A DNA stretch of 64,000 nt from Malus domestica. Taxonomy: Eukaryota; Streptophyta; Magnoliopsida; Rosales; Rosaceae. The notes beneath the pieces were generated by a model that ran no database searches, was not told where the DNA came from, and saw only the letters and a list, made by a program, of their open reading frames with translations. Position numbers and translations under genes: made by a program. How positions within the stretch are numbered: position 1 is the stretch's first letter; every line of letters starts with the position of its first letter. The stretch is taken from assembly GCF_042453785.1 (NCBI RefSeq), contig NC_091677.1, positions 6,729,501 through 6,793,500 on the forward strand, written 5' to 3'. Shown piece after piece: positions 11,600 through 26,662 of this stretch.

Positions 11600-14500
11600 A
11601 AACAATTGAGTTGTCTCTAGTCTAATGAATGAATGATGACCAAACTCTTAAAACGTTAAGTTAGCTCGAATATTGCAGATTGATGGCGGATTATATTGAA
11701 CCTGAAACCTTGAAAATACAAACTTTAGCTTTATCCCACCATCATCCTGCCTACTTCGATATAAAGCAAGACTACCAAGTTTTCTAAGGTAACGTTGAAC
11801 GTCAACTAGTTACACTAATTTAGGAGAAATATGAATTATCATACTTGCAACTTAATTAATTTGACACAGGTGCTAATATACTTATATTTTAGTGTATCTC
11901 ACCAACCTTTAATATGTGGGGATAATTTTATATAGTTTGTGTGTGGAGCCATTCACTAAGGTACGTACGTCATCGTTTCATAGTTGCCACATGCATTCTC
12001 TGTTTTCTATACAGTATTAACTATTAAGCTATTTAAAAACAACTTAAAGCTTTGTTTAAAGATGCATTATTGACACTAAGCTTAGAGCCAGCTTCTATAT
12101 TTGTTGACAAAGTTGGATACCACTAAACATCATCAACTTAGTTCTCAGTTGTTGAGGCTAAACATCATCAACTACAAAATTACCTTTTAAATGATCAAAG
12201 AGGACGTGTCGATTGTTTAATTAACTTTAAATATACTTGATCACTGGTTTTGATACCATATTTAATTATATTATGCACAAGTGCTTACTTCTGTAAGTTA
12301 GTTTAGATATGCTCTACGTCTTACATATAAAAAGTCATTTCTTCTTATAAATCTGATCCATTGCCAGCACGTTATTTTAGTAGACAAATTAAGAACTACA
12401 TGAAAGTCTGAAGAAGTTTGATCTCAAGACAGGTAGTGGCGGTGGTGGATGTCAATGTCTGATCTTATCATACATCACAAGAAGGCCATTGTGGCGGGGG
12501 ATTGTGAAGAGATTCTCAACTAGTACTCTACACCATGGAGCATAGTAGGACTGTAGTTAGTTTGGTTTCATCTTTTGATATCTCCAGCAATTTCAACTGG
12601 TTGATTCCTACCCATCATTAGCTCATGACACAGTGCATGCACTAGTCATTACCTATTAATTAGCTAATTGGGGTAAGTTGTTAGCTCAATTTATAGAAAA
12701 ATTATGGTCACGAACTGTATATTTGATGAGGAGAGATATTTCGATAAATCAATCTGACTATGATAATGCTCATACCAAATCAGATCAAATCGAGTTGGAT
12801 TAAAATAAAATACATAAACAAGTTAAATAAAGGTATGATATGATGCCTCAACCATGATGATATGATGCCATCATCATCATCATCTTTAGCAAAAGGTAGA
12901 GGAAATATTTCAGTGTAGTCCCGTTGGAAAAAGTATGATTGAAAACAAGGCCTAGCTCTTTTCACTGTGGCATGCGATTCGGTTTATGATTGGTTTGATA
13001 TCCCTTGAAGTGACCTGGCCACACACAGTGACATACTGGGCTAGGTCGACCTTCACCTCCCTCTCTCCCCCTCTCTGTGCCTCTCCCTCTCTCTCTTTGC
13101 GTTCAAAAAGTTGTACAGCTCTAGCATAAAATCATTAGGCATTAGAAATATATTAATAAAATGATAAAAGTACACATGAAACACTGCCCTGCACACATTT
13201 TACGTAACAACAATGATTAACTATAAGCTTTTCTTTTTTCAAAGTGTAAAAATAAATTTAGGTGTAAGACAATGATTAGGTTAAGCTAGAGAGTTCTAAC
13301 GAGTGGTTTATCTCATTATGTGTATATCTCTGTTCTCAAATGATTAAAACATGTTCTTATGGCTATATCTTTGACAACAAGTGATCAAAACATATATACA
13401 CTGAGAAAAATAAAGAAACTATTGTTTTATCGATCTTGTTGTATAGAATTTGGTGCATGGATGTGTGTCTTTTTGTCCAAACACCGGAAAATACCAAAAG
13501 AGGGAGACGAGAAGGTCTTTTGTCTGAATGCCGGACAATAAAAAACGAGGTAGGAGTCGTCCTCAAATCAGGAGGGTGGGCAATGAGAGTTTTTTTGAGT
13601 CTGAGGCGTAGGAAATTGGTAGTCCGGACGCCGGACACTTGCTATTGGTGCCCATGTTGACTTATTAGCTTTAGCTAAGTTGTACTTTGCAATTTGCACA
13701 AGCCATGATTTTACATTGGATTCTTCAGCCGAGAGGACCACTTGGACTTCAAGCATTCTACGAAGTAGGCCTATCCAACTTGAAATTAATTATATATATA
13801 GACTATAGACGTACATTTGAAATGAATTATATAGATTATAGACATACATACATAGTTGATATAGTATATATGAGTTAGGCTTCGGGGAGATGCATGTTTT
13901 GATATACATTTTAACATTTACTTTGTAGGGTTCATTTGGTAATGTGTTTAACAATCTGAAATGTCTACATTTTAATACATTATTCATAGATTATCCTTCC
14001 AAAAAGTAGACAAATCCAAAATCATAAATACATTTATTTGTAGTCAAGAAAACGGACGAATAAGGTTATACAAAGAAACACTAAATTCAATCCAACGATC
14101 ATATGATTTTCGAATTTGGGTGATTTTTTGTATATGACCTTTAAGGTAAGACATAAAAGATAGACGGTTGGATCGTTGAAATATTACTGAATGGATCCCA
14201 AAAAAGCGTATGTCAAAATATTACTGAGTGGATTCCACAAAAACGTATATCAAAATGTGTGTTGCAAACATGTATTCTCATATCTAACCCATATATAGAT
14301 ATTCTTGTGCCGCAGTCAACTTTCATTCACATTCATGCATTTGGGTCTTTTTCGTAATGTTATGTAACATTTTTTGTCTGGTAACTAGACTTTGATTGGC
14401 AGATCCAAAACTTCTTTTCTTTTTGGTCCAAATTTGCCAGCTTATATATACTGACCTCCGGCGGTGCCTACTAACCACCTAACTCCTAGAAAGAGACCTT

Positions 14501-15539
14501 TATTTTACTATGCACAAACATGAGATGCAAAAAAACGACAGAATTCTAGGTCATCCATATGGCCAAAACCTAGGTTGGTTACCACCACAAAAAATTCATA
14601 AGAATATAATCATATATATTCTCTGTTGTGTTTGTATATAACAATTATTCCTTGCCGGTAGGGGGTTTTTCGGTGTAATGGTCCTCACCTCTTCATGAGA
14701 AAGGTAAGTGCCCGGCACATGATCATTATCAAATAGTTAATATCGTCTAATCTTTCTCTTTATGAAAAGAAAAAAAAATTCCTTGTTTTACTCATTAATG
14801 TAATTTAGTAAAAAGACGATTGTAATTGCCATCTAGGTTGATAGACTTGCCTTTTATGTTTGAATCGATATAGCTTAATAACATTGAAACCATGAAATTG
14901 ATAATGAAGCAAAAATATATTGAAAACTTTTGAGTAGAATGATTCTTTTTATAGTCTAAAATTTTTAACCGTTAAATCTGTAACGATGTTATTCATAATT
15001 GAGAATCTCATAATTAAAAATTCTGGACCATAGTACGAGTCAGTCCATCTGGAAAAATCCCCAAATACAAATTGTTGTACATAGATAGGTAAAAAAAAAG
15101 ATTGATTCGTTTGGTCTTTAAAAAATATGTCTCAGGCATTGTCAATTTGTCAGCATCTCTCTATTGAAGTGGGGCTTTCAGGTATGGTACGGTGCAAAAC
15201 TGCACAAAAGCCAATGTTTTGTTGATGTCAATATATCTGACCCATACATACATACATTAGTAAAGATTGTTCTACAAAGCTTAGCCACGACAAGGTGTTA
15301 CCACTGCTAGTGCAAGTAAAGTAACCGATAATATTGTTAGATAACATGTCATTAACTAATTGTCATGTATTACTAATATTGACAAATCCGTAACTAAACC
15401 CTAAATTGTCATGTGGCAAAGAAGTATGTTAAGGAATGAGCCCACAAAACTTTCTAATTCATTTCAGATTGTCATGGTTCGTGAGTCGTGTTTAACACTG
15501 CATGAGATGGAGGGCAACTTGGACGTAAACTCTAAACAT

Positions 15540-15585
15540 AGTGTGTGTATATATGTGTGTGTATATATATATATATATATGTACA
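15540..15585. repeat. TG/TA microsatellite
   Basis: Mixed GTGTGTATATATGTGTGTG followed by a pure TA run and a short ACAC run. Confidence 0.9.
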
Positions 15586-15903
15586 CACACAAAAACGTGT
15601 AGATAGTAGATATATATACACAGAGGGTAATGTTATAGGGTTTCTGTTGTTGAATGTCAGTGTCGGAGTACCTAAAGTTAAGAGGTCTGCTAAGGTCTAA
15701 TCCCGTGTCTCTTCCTCTACTGCCTGCTGTCTCCTACTCGTACCATCTATATCCCCAAAAAAGAACCGTACTCTATGACCATTTTAACAATCAAGTCAAC
15801 GTTTAAATGTCCATTTTATTATAGTAGTAGAAATGAGTTAAGCATTTACATAACGGTTTGAGTTCAAATCTTGTTAGTGGTTAATTTAATATTTAATCTA
15901 ACA

Positions 15904-16071
15904 AGCCATTTAGTACTACAGTATAGTGATATTCCTCTTTATTTGTAAATAAGAGGTCCTAAGTTCGATTTTCCTCAAAAACGAATTTGAACCACATTAT
16001 TGTTAACTCATTGTGAGGCTAAACCTACCACGTCCTCTTAATGTAGATAATACCGTTTGTTAAAAAAAAAC
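15904..16071 (+). mobile_element. tRNA-derived SINE, copy 1
   Basis: Starts AGCCATTTAGTACTAC, has the B-box-like AAGTTCGATTTTC about 70 bp in, then GAACCACATTATTG, ATTGTGAGGCTAAAC, GTAGATAATACCGTTTGTT and a 9-A tail. It is flanked by a 13-bp target duplication, ATTTAATCTAACA (15891-15903) and ATTTAATCAAACA (16072-16084), with one mismatch. This is the reference copy for the family seen at 57.8, 58.2, 54.3, 55.2 and 19.3 kb. Confidence 0.88.
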
Positions 16072-16248
16072 ATTTAATCAAACAAAATATATCGTTTGTC
16101 TAAAAAAAAAAAATCCCTTTCATTTATCTAATTAATTGTTTGAATATCTTTTATTGGCAAAAAAAAATCTCTCCCATTAATCAATCCTAATTACGTTTTT
16201 TTTTTTGACAAAGGTAAAATCTTTATTATCAACAAACAACTAACATAA

Positions 16249-16996
16249 GACCATCTTTAACCTTTGAAGTAAAACTTAAAATTTTTAGCTCAGATAATTT
16301 AGGTTTTAATTCAGAAATAGTTTTTCTGCTTCAACCCTTCTGGCATAAAATATTAGCCCCATATTATTAAAGAATGAATTTAGGCTTTTTTTTTTCTAAA
16401 TTAATTTTTTTTTAAATTATGTAGACTATCCTAAATTAATTTTATGAACATTTTAACATAAAAATATTTAAATTTCGATAAATATTGAAAAACCACTAAA
16501 TTTGGGTCATTTTTTGGTTAAATAATTTTTTTAGCCATTGGATTTAAATTTGGGTTGTTAGATTTGATTATATTCGATCTCAGCCATTGGATTCAATAAA
16601 TATATAAATATAAAATAAATAAATAAAAAAGAAATTTGAACGTGGACCGTTGGATCAACCAACGGCCCATTTGAATGTGGTCGTTGGATCACAAAAACTA
16701 GTCGTTAGGCTATTATGGTTACTGACACGTAGGGGACATGCCCACGTGGAGGGGGTCTCGCTGGTGCTATGGCTGGTGTGTTTGGCTATTCCAAGAGTGG
16801 TTTTTGGGCGTTTGGGCTTCACATCAAGTTTTCCACTCTCACATGTGGGCTCCACCACTAATTTTGGGCTAAATCTTGGCTGGTATTTGGGTTTTTTTTT
16901 TAGGGTTCTAACACTTAATCCATATAACAAGGGTTGGAATGAAATGGGGGAATAGAAGGGAAAATTTAGGATTTACTCCAAAGGTTGGAGTTGGTC
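16249..16996. mobile_element. PIF/Harbinger-like MITE, about 750 bp
   Basis: Imperfect terminal inverted repeats, GACCATCTTTAACCTTTGAA on the left and (reverse complement of the right end) GACCAACTCCAACCTTTGGA, are flanked on both sides by TAA (16246-16248 and 16997-16999). The 3-bp TAA duplication is the hallmark of PIF/Harbinger elements. The interior encodes no transposase; frames at 16650-16955 are not recognisable. Confidence 0.75.
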
Positions 16997-17168
16997 TAAG
17001 GGTCCAAATTCAAGATACATGCAGAAGAAATGGACCCAAAATTACACAACGTGGGGGTCGAAACACAAGTTGGAGCCCAAAAACAAAAACTAGCCTTCTT
17101 CAAACAGCGTCTTCTATAGGGTGCATCCTTACACAACAAAAAAAATGAAATACTATCCCTCACAATTA

Positions 17169-18988
17169 TTTAATACCCTGAAAATTTAAATATATGAATA
17201 TGCGGAGAAAAAATCGAAAATAAATCGATTTATGGGTATGAAAATTTTAATTGAGAAATTTTATAATTTTGTTAATGGAAATTATTATAATTTAAGTCGT
17301 AAAATTTATCGATAAGTAAAAATAACAAAAATGTCCCTAGTTGGTTTAATGTAATTATACGAGGACGTATTTTATCCTCACATATTTTATCATATTTCTT
17401 GATATACTTGGATAGAAGACGATCTTACGAGCGTGTAGGAGAGAACCGTTCGTGAAATGGAGCTATAACGAAGGAGTTATTAATGTTTAAATTTAAGGAC
17501 ATTTTGGTAATTTTCCTTCAATTTAGAAGGCTCCAGATTTCCTGGAGCACTGAGATTATGCCACGTATGTGGCTGAGATGAAAAGAAAAGAAGAAAAGGG
17601 AAAAGATTAACGGGCAGGATGGGAAGGAAAGGAGAGAGGGATGCCCAATGAGGAAATAAAGAAAAGAGGGGAAATGAAGAAGGGGGCACCCAACCCGAAC
17701 CCCTTTTTGACCCGGTTATTGGCAACGTTTTCCGGCGATTTTTCATGGTTTTTCTGACGAGTTTCGCCGAGCCACCACCTGGAAACTCTTCACTAGCCTT
17801 TACTCTCCATTTTGGCCCCAAGATTGACGAGGTTTTAGCCCCGTATCACGAAGAACGGAACCGCGGGTTCTGAGAACACCACGGCCGCAATCCGCCACTT
17901 CGGCACCCCTCACCATCAATGACCACCATCAATAGGCTCCTCTCAACCCCAAGAACAAAGCCCAAGCAGTGGTGAGGCATCAGAGCTTGTATGGAAGCCG
18001 AATCGAAGCACACCATTTTCTAGGGTTCCTACGGTTCGTGGGAAATTTCAGTTATTTCCTGGACAAATTGGACTTAACCACAGGTATAAAACTTGTTCTA
18101 CTCGTTGAGATCTTCATTTCTATGAAATTTGGTAATTTTTGGAATTAGTTTAATTTTTCGGCGAGTCGGGCTGCGGTGCGGGCCGAGGCACCCTTGACAT
18201 TTCTAGACTAAATTTGGATACCCTAATTCCATATGTGATGTTAGATTGACGAAATCTCGTCGTATGACTATAATTTTGATGGAGACTGCCACTAGGAAAT
18301 TATGTGAATTGACAATCCAACCGTTGGATCGTCACCAAACCTTAATGCGTTGTAGAATGTAATATTTGAGGACAATAGGAACTTACGGATTGGAAATCCG
18401 ATGTATGGATCTTCCTGAATTGGATTTCTAAGTTTGTATCAAACGTTGACCGCCACTTGAATGGGCGATTGGTGGAGATCCAGCTGTTGGATCGTAATGA
18501 AATTTTGATTTGCTGTTCGAGAAGAATAATGTGGATGTTGAGAAGTTACGGATCATAAATATGATAGGCAGATCTTCCGGTTTAGATTTCTAGGGTTGTG
18601 AACCTATTCTCGATCTTGATTGATGGTTGATTTTTATTATAGTAAACTAAATTGAGTTTCTAGCATGCCGTTTATCTTGGGGTGTTGTTGACATTTCATG
18701 AAGCTTAGTGGACTCATTGTGACGACATGTATCTTGATTTTTTTTTTTTTTTGCCATTGACCTATGGTTATGAATTGTGAACTACGATTGCCTTGATCCC
18801 TCCAAAGGGTGTGTAGACAGTCTTACGAGAAGTAGATGCAGTCATAAAATAAAAGAGATTAAATTTTTGTGGAAAACCGTTAAAGAAAGAATGTTAGAGT
18901 GGCTATTAACATAAGGGTTAATAATGACATTTTTGGCCTACCACTAAATGTAAATTCTGAAATAAAATTTTCAGGTCAGGGTGTTACA
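17169..18988 (-). mobile_element. Solo LTR, about 1.8 kb
   Basis: The right end, read on the minus strand, is TGTAACACCCTGACCTGAAA; the left end TTTAATACCCTGAAAATTT is a decayed version of the matching inverted end. AATTA lies at both borders (17164-17168 and 18988-18992), overlapping the last base, consistent with a 5-bp target duplication. There is no internal domain and no second LTR. The strand is inferred by analogy with the complete element at 26.7-38.3 kb, whose primer-binding site fixes its orientation. Confidence 0.65.
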
Positions 18989-19041
18989 ATTATTGTTTTT
19001 TTTTTTTAACATGCCCTCTTACGTGTGGCGAATTTTCATGT

Positions 19042-19159
19042 CTTAACAAGTGGACAACACAACGGGTGGAGCACGCGTGGCTGTTGGGCTTCACATGCGC
19101 CTTAACAACTGGAGAACACAACGGGTGGAGCATGCGTGGCCGTTGGGCTTCACACGCGA
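19042..19159. repeat. Two-copy 59-bp tandem repeat inside a TRIM remnant
   Basis: Units at 19042-19100 and 19101-19159 share AACACAACGGGTGGAGCA, GCGTGG and GTTGGGCTTCACA with a handful of substitutions. They sit in what would be the internal region of the minus-strand TRIM element beside them. Confidence 0.75.
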
Positions 19160-19172
19160 CACGAGATAACCT

Positions 19173-19309
19173 GCTCTGTTACCATGAAGAAAGTTGAGGT
19201 TTTACCATAAAATCAATTAGCAATATAGAGAGTAGCCCAACCTCTTATAAACCCTTACAAGGTTTCTCCTTTCACCAATGTGGTACTCTTTTACCTTCAC
19301 ATTGTCTCA
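19173..19309 (-). mobile_element. TRIM-type LTR with primer-binding site (remnant)
   Basis: On the minus strand a short LTR of about 125 bp (19309 to 19185) starts TGAGACAATGTGAAGG and ends CTTTCTTCA. It is followed directly by TGGTAACAGAGC, one base off TGGTATCAGAGC, the initiator-Met tRNA primer site of plant retroelements. LTRs this short define TRIM elements. The other LTR is missing; the neighbouring sequence is the solo LTR ending at 18988. Confidence 0.55.
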
Positions 19310-19310
19310 G

Positions 19311-19410
19311 CAATATGTTGTTCAAATTCGTATTTGGCAAGAATCAAATAAAAGATATATTACTAACAAGTGCAAAAGAATACTACTGAAACATAGTAAT
19401 AAGTGGCTCA
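19311..19410 (-). mobile_element. Degenerate SINE, same family as copy 1
   Basis: Reverse-complement match to the middle of the SINE at 15904: GTTCAAATTCGTATTTGGC, AGAATCAA (B-box region), TACTAACAAGTGCAAAAGAA and AACATAGTAATAAGTGGCT. Both ends are eroded. Confidence 0.55.
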
Positions 19411-19433
19411 TCTCTATTATTGTTCAGTATTAA

Positions 19434-20272
19434 GTTTAGAATCTTGAGAAGATTTGTGTGTTTTGGTAACCTTTCTAGTTTCTGAGCTGATAAAGTTTTC
19501 GGGTTTTAATCTCTAAATGATATGTCAAATATAGTATGTCAAAATTTTATTTAATAATTAATGTGGCAAATTGAATACAAGTGCTAAATCTTCTTCTTTT
19601 CCAATGGATGTGTCAAATATTTATTTTATTATTTTATTGGGCCTAGAGTTACATTAACTATTAAAAAATAATCAAAATTAGTTTTAGTTTGTATTCTATT
19701 AGTTGTTAATGGGACCCATGCATTAAAAAATTAAATTAAATATATTTGACTTTTTCTTTGTTTGCTGTCAAAAAAGGTAACTAGAAAGTAAGGAGTCAAA
19801 TAACTCACGTGCCACATCATATATGGCATATCCATTGAAGAACACTTGAATGTCTTTTAATCTTATTTGACATATTTGACATCTCCTTTGGAAATGGTCT
19901 AAGCCGAATCAGTTTTTGGACAGGTACCAGTAGATGAGTATAAGGAGGAGGTATGTGAATCATCATCACTCAGCAAGGGTGATTGGTGATGGGATTTGGG
20001 TTATTCCATTCTATGCTAGTTTTATAATATTCGTTACCCACTCCTTGACCGCCATTTCTGGGCTCTTTACGGCCCTACATGGCGGAGAGAAATTGCCATT
20101 CTCATAATCAAATGACTCAAGTGGGTGTTTTGTGATTTTTGTGGAGTCTGATTTGAAAAGATCATTGGACACCAATGGGGGTTGCGAAACTAAGCCACCT
20201 TATACAAAGTTTGAGTCATAGGATGATGAGGACTTTAAGCGCTGTGTATCATCCGAGAAATCAATATATCTT
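19434..20272 (+). pseudogene. Truncated duplicate of the GT14 gene, start codon lost
   Basis: The sequence matches the intact GT14 gene at 46.7 kb from about 120 bp upstream of its ATG into exon 1. The shared 5' part (GAGCTGATA.AGTTTT) is at 19484, CTAAGCCGAA at 19901, and coding segments GCAAGGGTGATTGGTGAT at 19973 and AGGATGATGAGGACTTTAAG at 20219 are nearly identical. The start codon is ATA instead of ATG (about 19940). Two deletions and a frameshift remove parts of the stem region, and homology stops at AATCAATATATC near 20270, where sequence upstream of CPK begins. The UTR is included and a MITE (19510-19899) is inserted in it, so this is a DNA-level duplicate rather than a retrocopy. 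The 60-codon frame at 20175 is a leftover piece. Confidence 0.85.
19510..19899. mobile_element. PIF/Harbinger-like MITE in the GT14 pseudogene leader
   Basis: This 390-bp segment interrupts the sequence that is continuous in the intact gene (GGTTCTAAGCCGAA). It is flanked by TAA at 19507-19509 and 19900-19902. Its ends share ATGTCAAATAT and TATGTCAAA in inverted orientation, and its right end (reverse complement GACCATTTCCAAAGG) resembles the ends at 16249 and 54266. Confidence 0.7.
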
Positions 20273-20975
20273 GAGATGTTTTGTTGACATTGGGTGTAAA
20301 AAAGCGATCTGCACCAAGTACAACAATTGTCCTCATTGGAGACGAGAATGTGAATAAAAAATGGACCGGAGGCTTTTGGCTTGTCTCTATCCGAGCTTTG
20401 ATCGTTGCCTATGGCTGGAATCAACGACACAATAAAATAGAAGAAACGCTCGCTGCATAGGTGCGAGGGAATCCAGCAGCGGAAGAGAAGAAGGCGCAGC
20501 AAATAAAAGGAAAGAAAATAAGTCGAACAATTGCGACCTATCTCAAAATATCAAGCAAAGTAAGCTGGTGATGGTTATGAAGCTATATTTTCTCTATGCA
20601 AAAGCTTTTGCTTAACAAAATACCAAGCAACGACCACATTTGACCATTGTCATCTATCTTTGTCATCCATCTAAGACCACACTTGACTTGGCTTGACGGC
20701 GTTAGTTTGCAGGCCTTCCAAATGACAGACTGATAACGGGATATACCTAACGACAGTAAAGTTTTGCCGTCAAGTATGACGGTGACAACACAACCCTAAG
20801 AAAATGGCGGGACGCCTTAAAACCAAAACCAACTGTTCTTCAAAACTATTCCCAGACGCAAACATTTCCCAAAATTAGTGTCCCTATTGAATCGCTCTCT
20901 CTCTCTCTCTCTCTCTCTCTTCCCATGGGATCGATGTTGCAGATATAATTGACCAAATGCACCTTCTTCATTCCC
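20273..20975 (+). promoter_or_regulatory. CPK upstream region and leader
   Basis: Sequence between the GT14 pseudogene and the CPK start codon. A (CT)n run at 20895-20920 lies about 55 bp upstream of the ATG, a common feature of plant leaders. No clear TATA box was assigned. The reading frame extends upstream of the ATG to 20949 but without another ATG. Confidence 0.5.
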
Positions 20976-23557
<2,582 letters not shown>

Positions 23558-23770
23558 GAGCTGCTTTTGAATCATGCATCTTCGTCCTCCCAAAAGTTAT
23601 GACTGAAAAAATTGATTGTCGAATGTTAGTGTCTTGAAAGAGAAATGCAAAGTGGTCTCTCAAAAGTGAGACTTTTCATGGACTTTCTGCCATCTTAGTT
23701 TAACAATTTCCATGCCAACATTATTAAACATTATGCAAAAAAAACATGAGGTGGAGAGAGTCCATAGAGA
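23558..23770 (+). other. CPK 3' flank up to the copia insertion
   Basis: Probable start of the CPK 3' UTR; it ends in AGAGA (23766-23770), the left target duplication of the copia element. The original continuation resumes at 40240, more than 16 kb away. Confidence 0.6.
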
Positions 23771-24135
23771 TGTTGTAAACTAAACCAAAAACCAATCAAG
23801 CAATAAACAAAACAAAACGATTTCAGAATTCCTCCGATATAGGAGCACCTCTCTAACAACGGAACCTTTATTGATTACCAACAAATACAAGAGAACTCAC
23901 AAACACAAAGTGTTCCCAAGTATACAAACTTATGCCTCTCAAAAACTCTCACACACCAAACTCTATCTCACATCCATCTATTTATACTAATAGATGTCAC
24001 AGGTTTACACAAAGTCCCTAGAATATAGGAAACCAAATCCCAAACCAACTAGGAAACACAAATCCAAATATCTTGCGTCCAAGATATCCTAATCCTTTTT
24101 AGTTTAGGCATGTTGATTTAATGCCAAATCCAACA
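23771..24135 (-). repeat. Copia 3' LTR
   Basis: Begins TGTTGTAAACTAAACC and ends GCCAAATCCAACA on the plus strand; the minus-strand ends are TGTTGGATTTGG and TTTACAACA. Length 365 bp. The purine tract AAGGTGGAGAT immediately precedes it on the minus strand. Confidence 0.93.
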
Positions 24136-26662
24136 ATCTCCACCTTGGCATGAAATCCATAACGCGGCATCCAACAACTTCCGTTGCTCCACCATATCGC
24201 AAGATCAAACTTGCTTCAACTGCACCAAATCCAAGCAGTGCTCGAACTTAGCTGCATTAACCACCTTTGTCAACATATCAGTTGGATTATCTTCTGTAGC
24301 AACCTTTTTAAGACGAATCTCACCTTCAGCTACCACTTCTCTCACTAAATGATATTGTACGTCAATGTGCTTAGTCCTAGCATGATGTACCTAATATCTG
24401 GCCAAATAAATGACACTCTACACCTAAGTCTCCTAACAACCCCAGAGTCCACATTGCTTATTTGATAGCTTCAGCGATCGCCATGTATTTTTCTTGTGTG
24501 GTTGATAGTGCCACCGTTGGTTGTAATATTGATCTCCAACATGTAAGACCTTTTACCATAGTAAACACATACCCAATCATCGATTTCTCTTGTTTAAGTC
24601 TTCAGCAAAGTCTGAATCCACATATCCAACTAAGAACTCATTAATTCTTTCATCACATCTTTCAAAACAAATACCTTTGTCCCTCATTCCGTGTAAATAC
24701 CTTAGTATCCGCTTAGCAGCATTTCAATGCTCTCTTCCAGGGTTATGCATGAATCTACTAACAATTCCAGTTGCTTGTGCCATATCAGGATGAGTACGCA
24801 CCATAGCATACATTAATCCTCCAACCAAATTAGCATATGGAATACCATTCATCTTCATATTTTCCTCATCAGTTTTGGGACATTATTGACTACTCAACTT
24901 GAAGTGAGCACCTAATGGAGTTCCTACAGGCTTAGTGGCTTTTGTTACTCCAAACTTTTGTAATAACTTCTCAAGATATTGCTTCTGAGACAAACACACC
25001 AAACCTTTTTTTTTCTATCCTTTGTGATCTCCATTCCCAATATTTTCTTGGCATCACCGAGATCCTTCATTTCGAACTCCCTTCTCATTTGCTCCTTCAA
25101 CTTTTCTATCTATGAAATATTGCTTGAGGCTATGAGCATGTCATCCACATAAATTAACAAGTACATGAACAAACCATCTTTCCACAGTGATCATAATGAC
25201 TTCTTGTATAGTCTTGACCATTCGTAAACTTGTCAAATCTTAAATATCACTGCCTGGGCAACTGCTTTAAACCATAAAGAGATTTTCTAAGCTTACAAAC
25301 CAATCTTTCTTTGCCCTTCACTTGATACCCCTCAGGTTGTCTCATATAAATCTCTTCATCCAAATTACCATGAAGGAATGCAGTCTTCACGTCTAGTTGT
25401 ACCAATTCAAGGTTGAATTGTGCAACTAGAGCAAGTAATATTCGAATGGAGGAATGCTTAACCACAAGAGAAAAAATATCTCATTGTAATATATTCCCTC
25501 ATTCTAAGCATATCTTTTAGCCACTAGCCTAGCTTTAAATCTTACCAAGCTCCTATCATCCACTCCATCCTTCTTTGCATAAACACATGAGCAGCTAATT
25601 GCTTTCCTTCCTCTAGGCAGCTTCACCAATTCCCAAGTTTTATTCTTGTGAATAGTGAGCATTTCATCGTCCATTGCATTATGCCATTTACTATCTTCTT
25701 CACTATTTACTGCTTTTTCAAAATTAGGGGGAATTTCAGCCTTAATTATTGGCAACGCATATACCATGCAACCCAAGCAATCTTTATATCTCGCAAGTAT
25801 GGATATGTCTCATTTTTCCTTCCTTTTGGCTATGCAATTATCTTGTGTCTTTATATCTTCTGATGGTGTTTCTTTTTCGTGATCACTTTCTTCATGTTCA
25901 AGTTGACCACCTTGTCTTTCTTCTTCCATAACTTTTTTACTTGGCTGTGAATTCACAATTACTTGTTCTTTAAGCTCCACCATCTAAACATCTTCCTTCA
26001 ATTTCATGTGACTTTCATTGAATGTTAGCTATCTACTTACTATAATCTTGTTCAACTCGGGACACCAAAGTCTGAAGCCTTTCACACAACTATTGAATCC
26101 CATAAAGATAGCTTTCTTGGCTCGTGGATCCAGTTTATTTTCCTTCACATGAAAGTAGGCATTGTATCCAAATACTCATAGCTTATCGTAGTCCTGAGCA
26201 GGTTCTCCAGACCACACTTCAATGGGTGTTCTACCCTTTAATGTTGTTGATGGTAGTCGATTAAGCACATGACATGCATAACTCAAAGCTTCTGCCCAAA
26301 ATCTCTTTGGCAGCTTAGCTTGAGATAGCATGCAACGAACTTTCTCGAGCAAGGTCCTATTTAGTCTTTCTGTAATCTCATTTTGCTGTGGAGTATGTCT
26401 AACACTGAAATGCCGAGTAATCCCTTCCTTTTTACACACTTTGAAGAAATGATCAGAGGTATATTCCCCTCCATTGTCACTTCTCGGTATCAGAATCTTC
26501 TTTCCAGTCTTGTTTTCCACCATGTTCTTCCATTCCAAGAAGATGTCAAGAACATCATCCTTTCGTTTCATCATATATATCCATGATTTGTGAGAGTAGT
26601 CATCAATAAAAGATACAAACCATCTTTTTCCACCTAAAGAAGCATTCTTTGCAAACCCCCAA
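24136..26662 (-). pseudogene. Copia pol: integrase, RT and RNase H (decayed)
   Basis: Minus-strand frames give, in order, an integrase core, RT and RNase H of the Ty1/copia type. The integrase (26706-26176) has FIDDYSHKSWIYMMKRK, SDNGGEYTS and HTPQQNEITERLNRTL, the D-D-E residues, then RFWAEALSYACHVLNRLP. RT pieces (25776-25504 and 25465-25247) have [50 protein letters not shown] and [10 protein letters not shown]. The active-site motif YVDDMLIA is near 25150, followed by RNase H remnants to 24140. Stops and frameshifts separate these blocks, so no functional protein can be made. The integrase is cut at its N-terminal side by the insertion at 26663. Confidence 0.9.

Larger units (their letters stand above)
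9733..15890. other. Gene-poor intergenic region
   Basis: About 6 kb of AT-rich sequence upstream of ULT. None of the open frames (for example 11132-11371, 13363-13660, 15411-15602) contains a domain I recognise or has coding-like context. It holds a 56-bp perfect tandem duplication (11488-11599) and TG/TA microsatellites near 15540-15585. No tRNA or rRNA sequence was seen. Confidence 0.55.

Noticed and set aside
16650..16955. 101-codon frame in the 16-kb MITE as a transposase
   Set aside because: No catalytic motif and far too short; the element is non-autonomous.
20175..20357. 60-codon frame upstream of CPK as a small gene
   Set aside because: Its first part is a remnant of GT14 exon 1 and the rest is unrelated flank.
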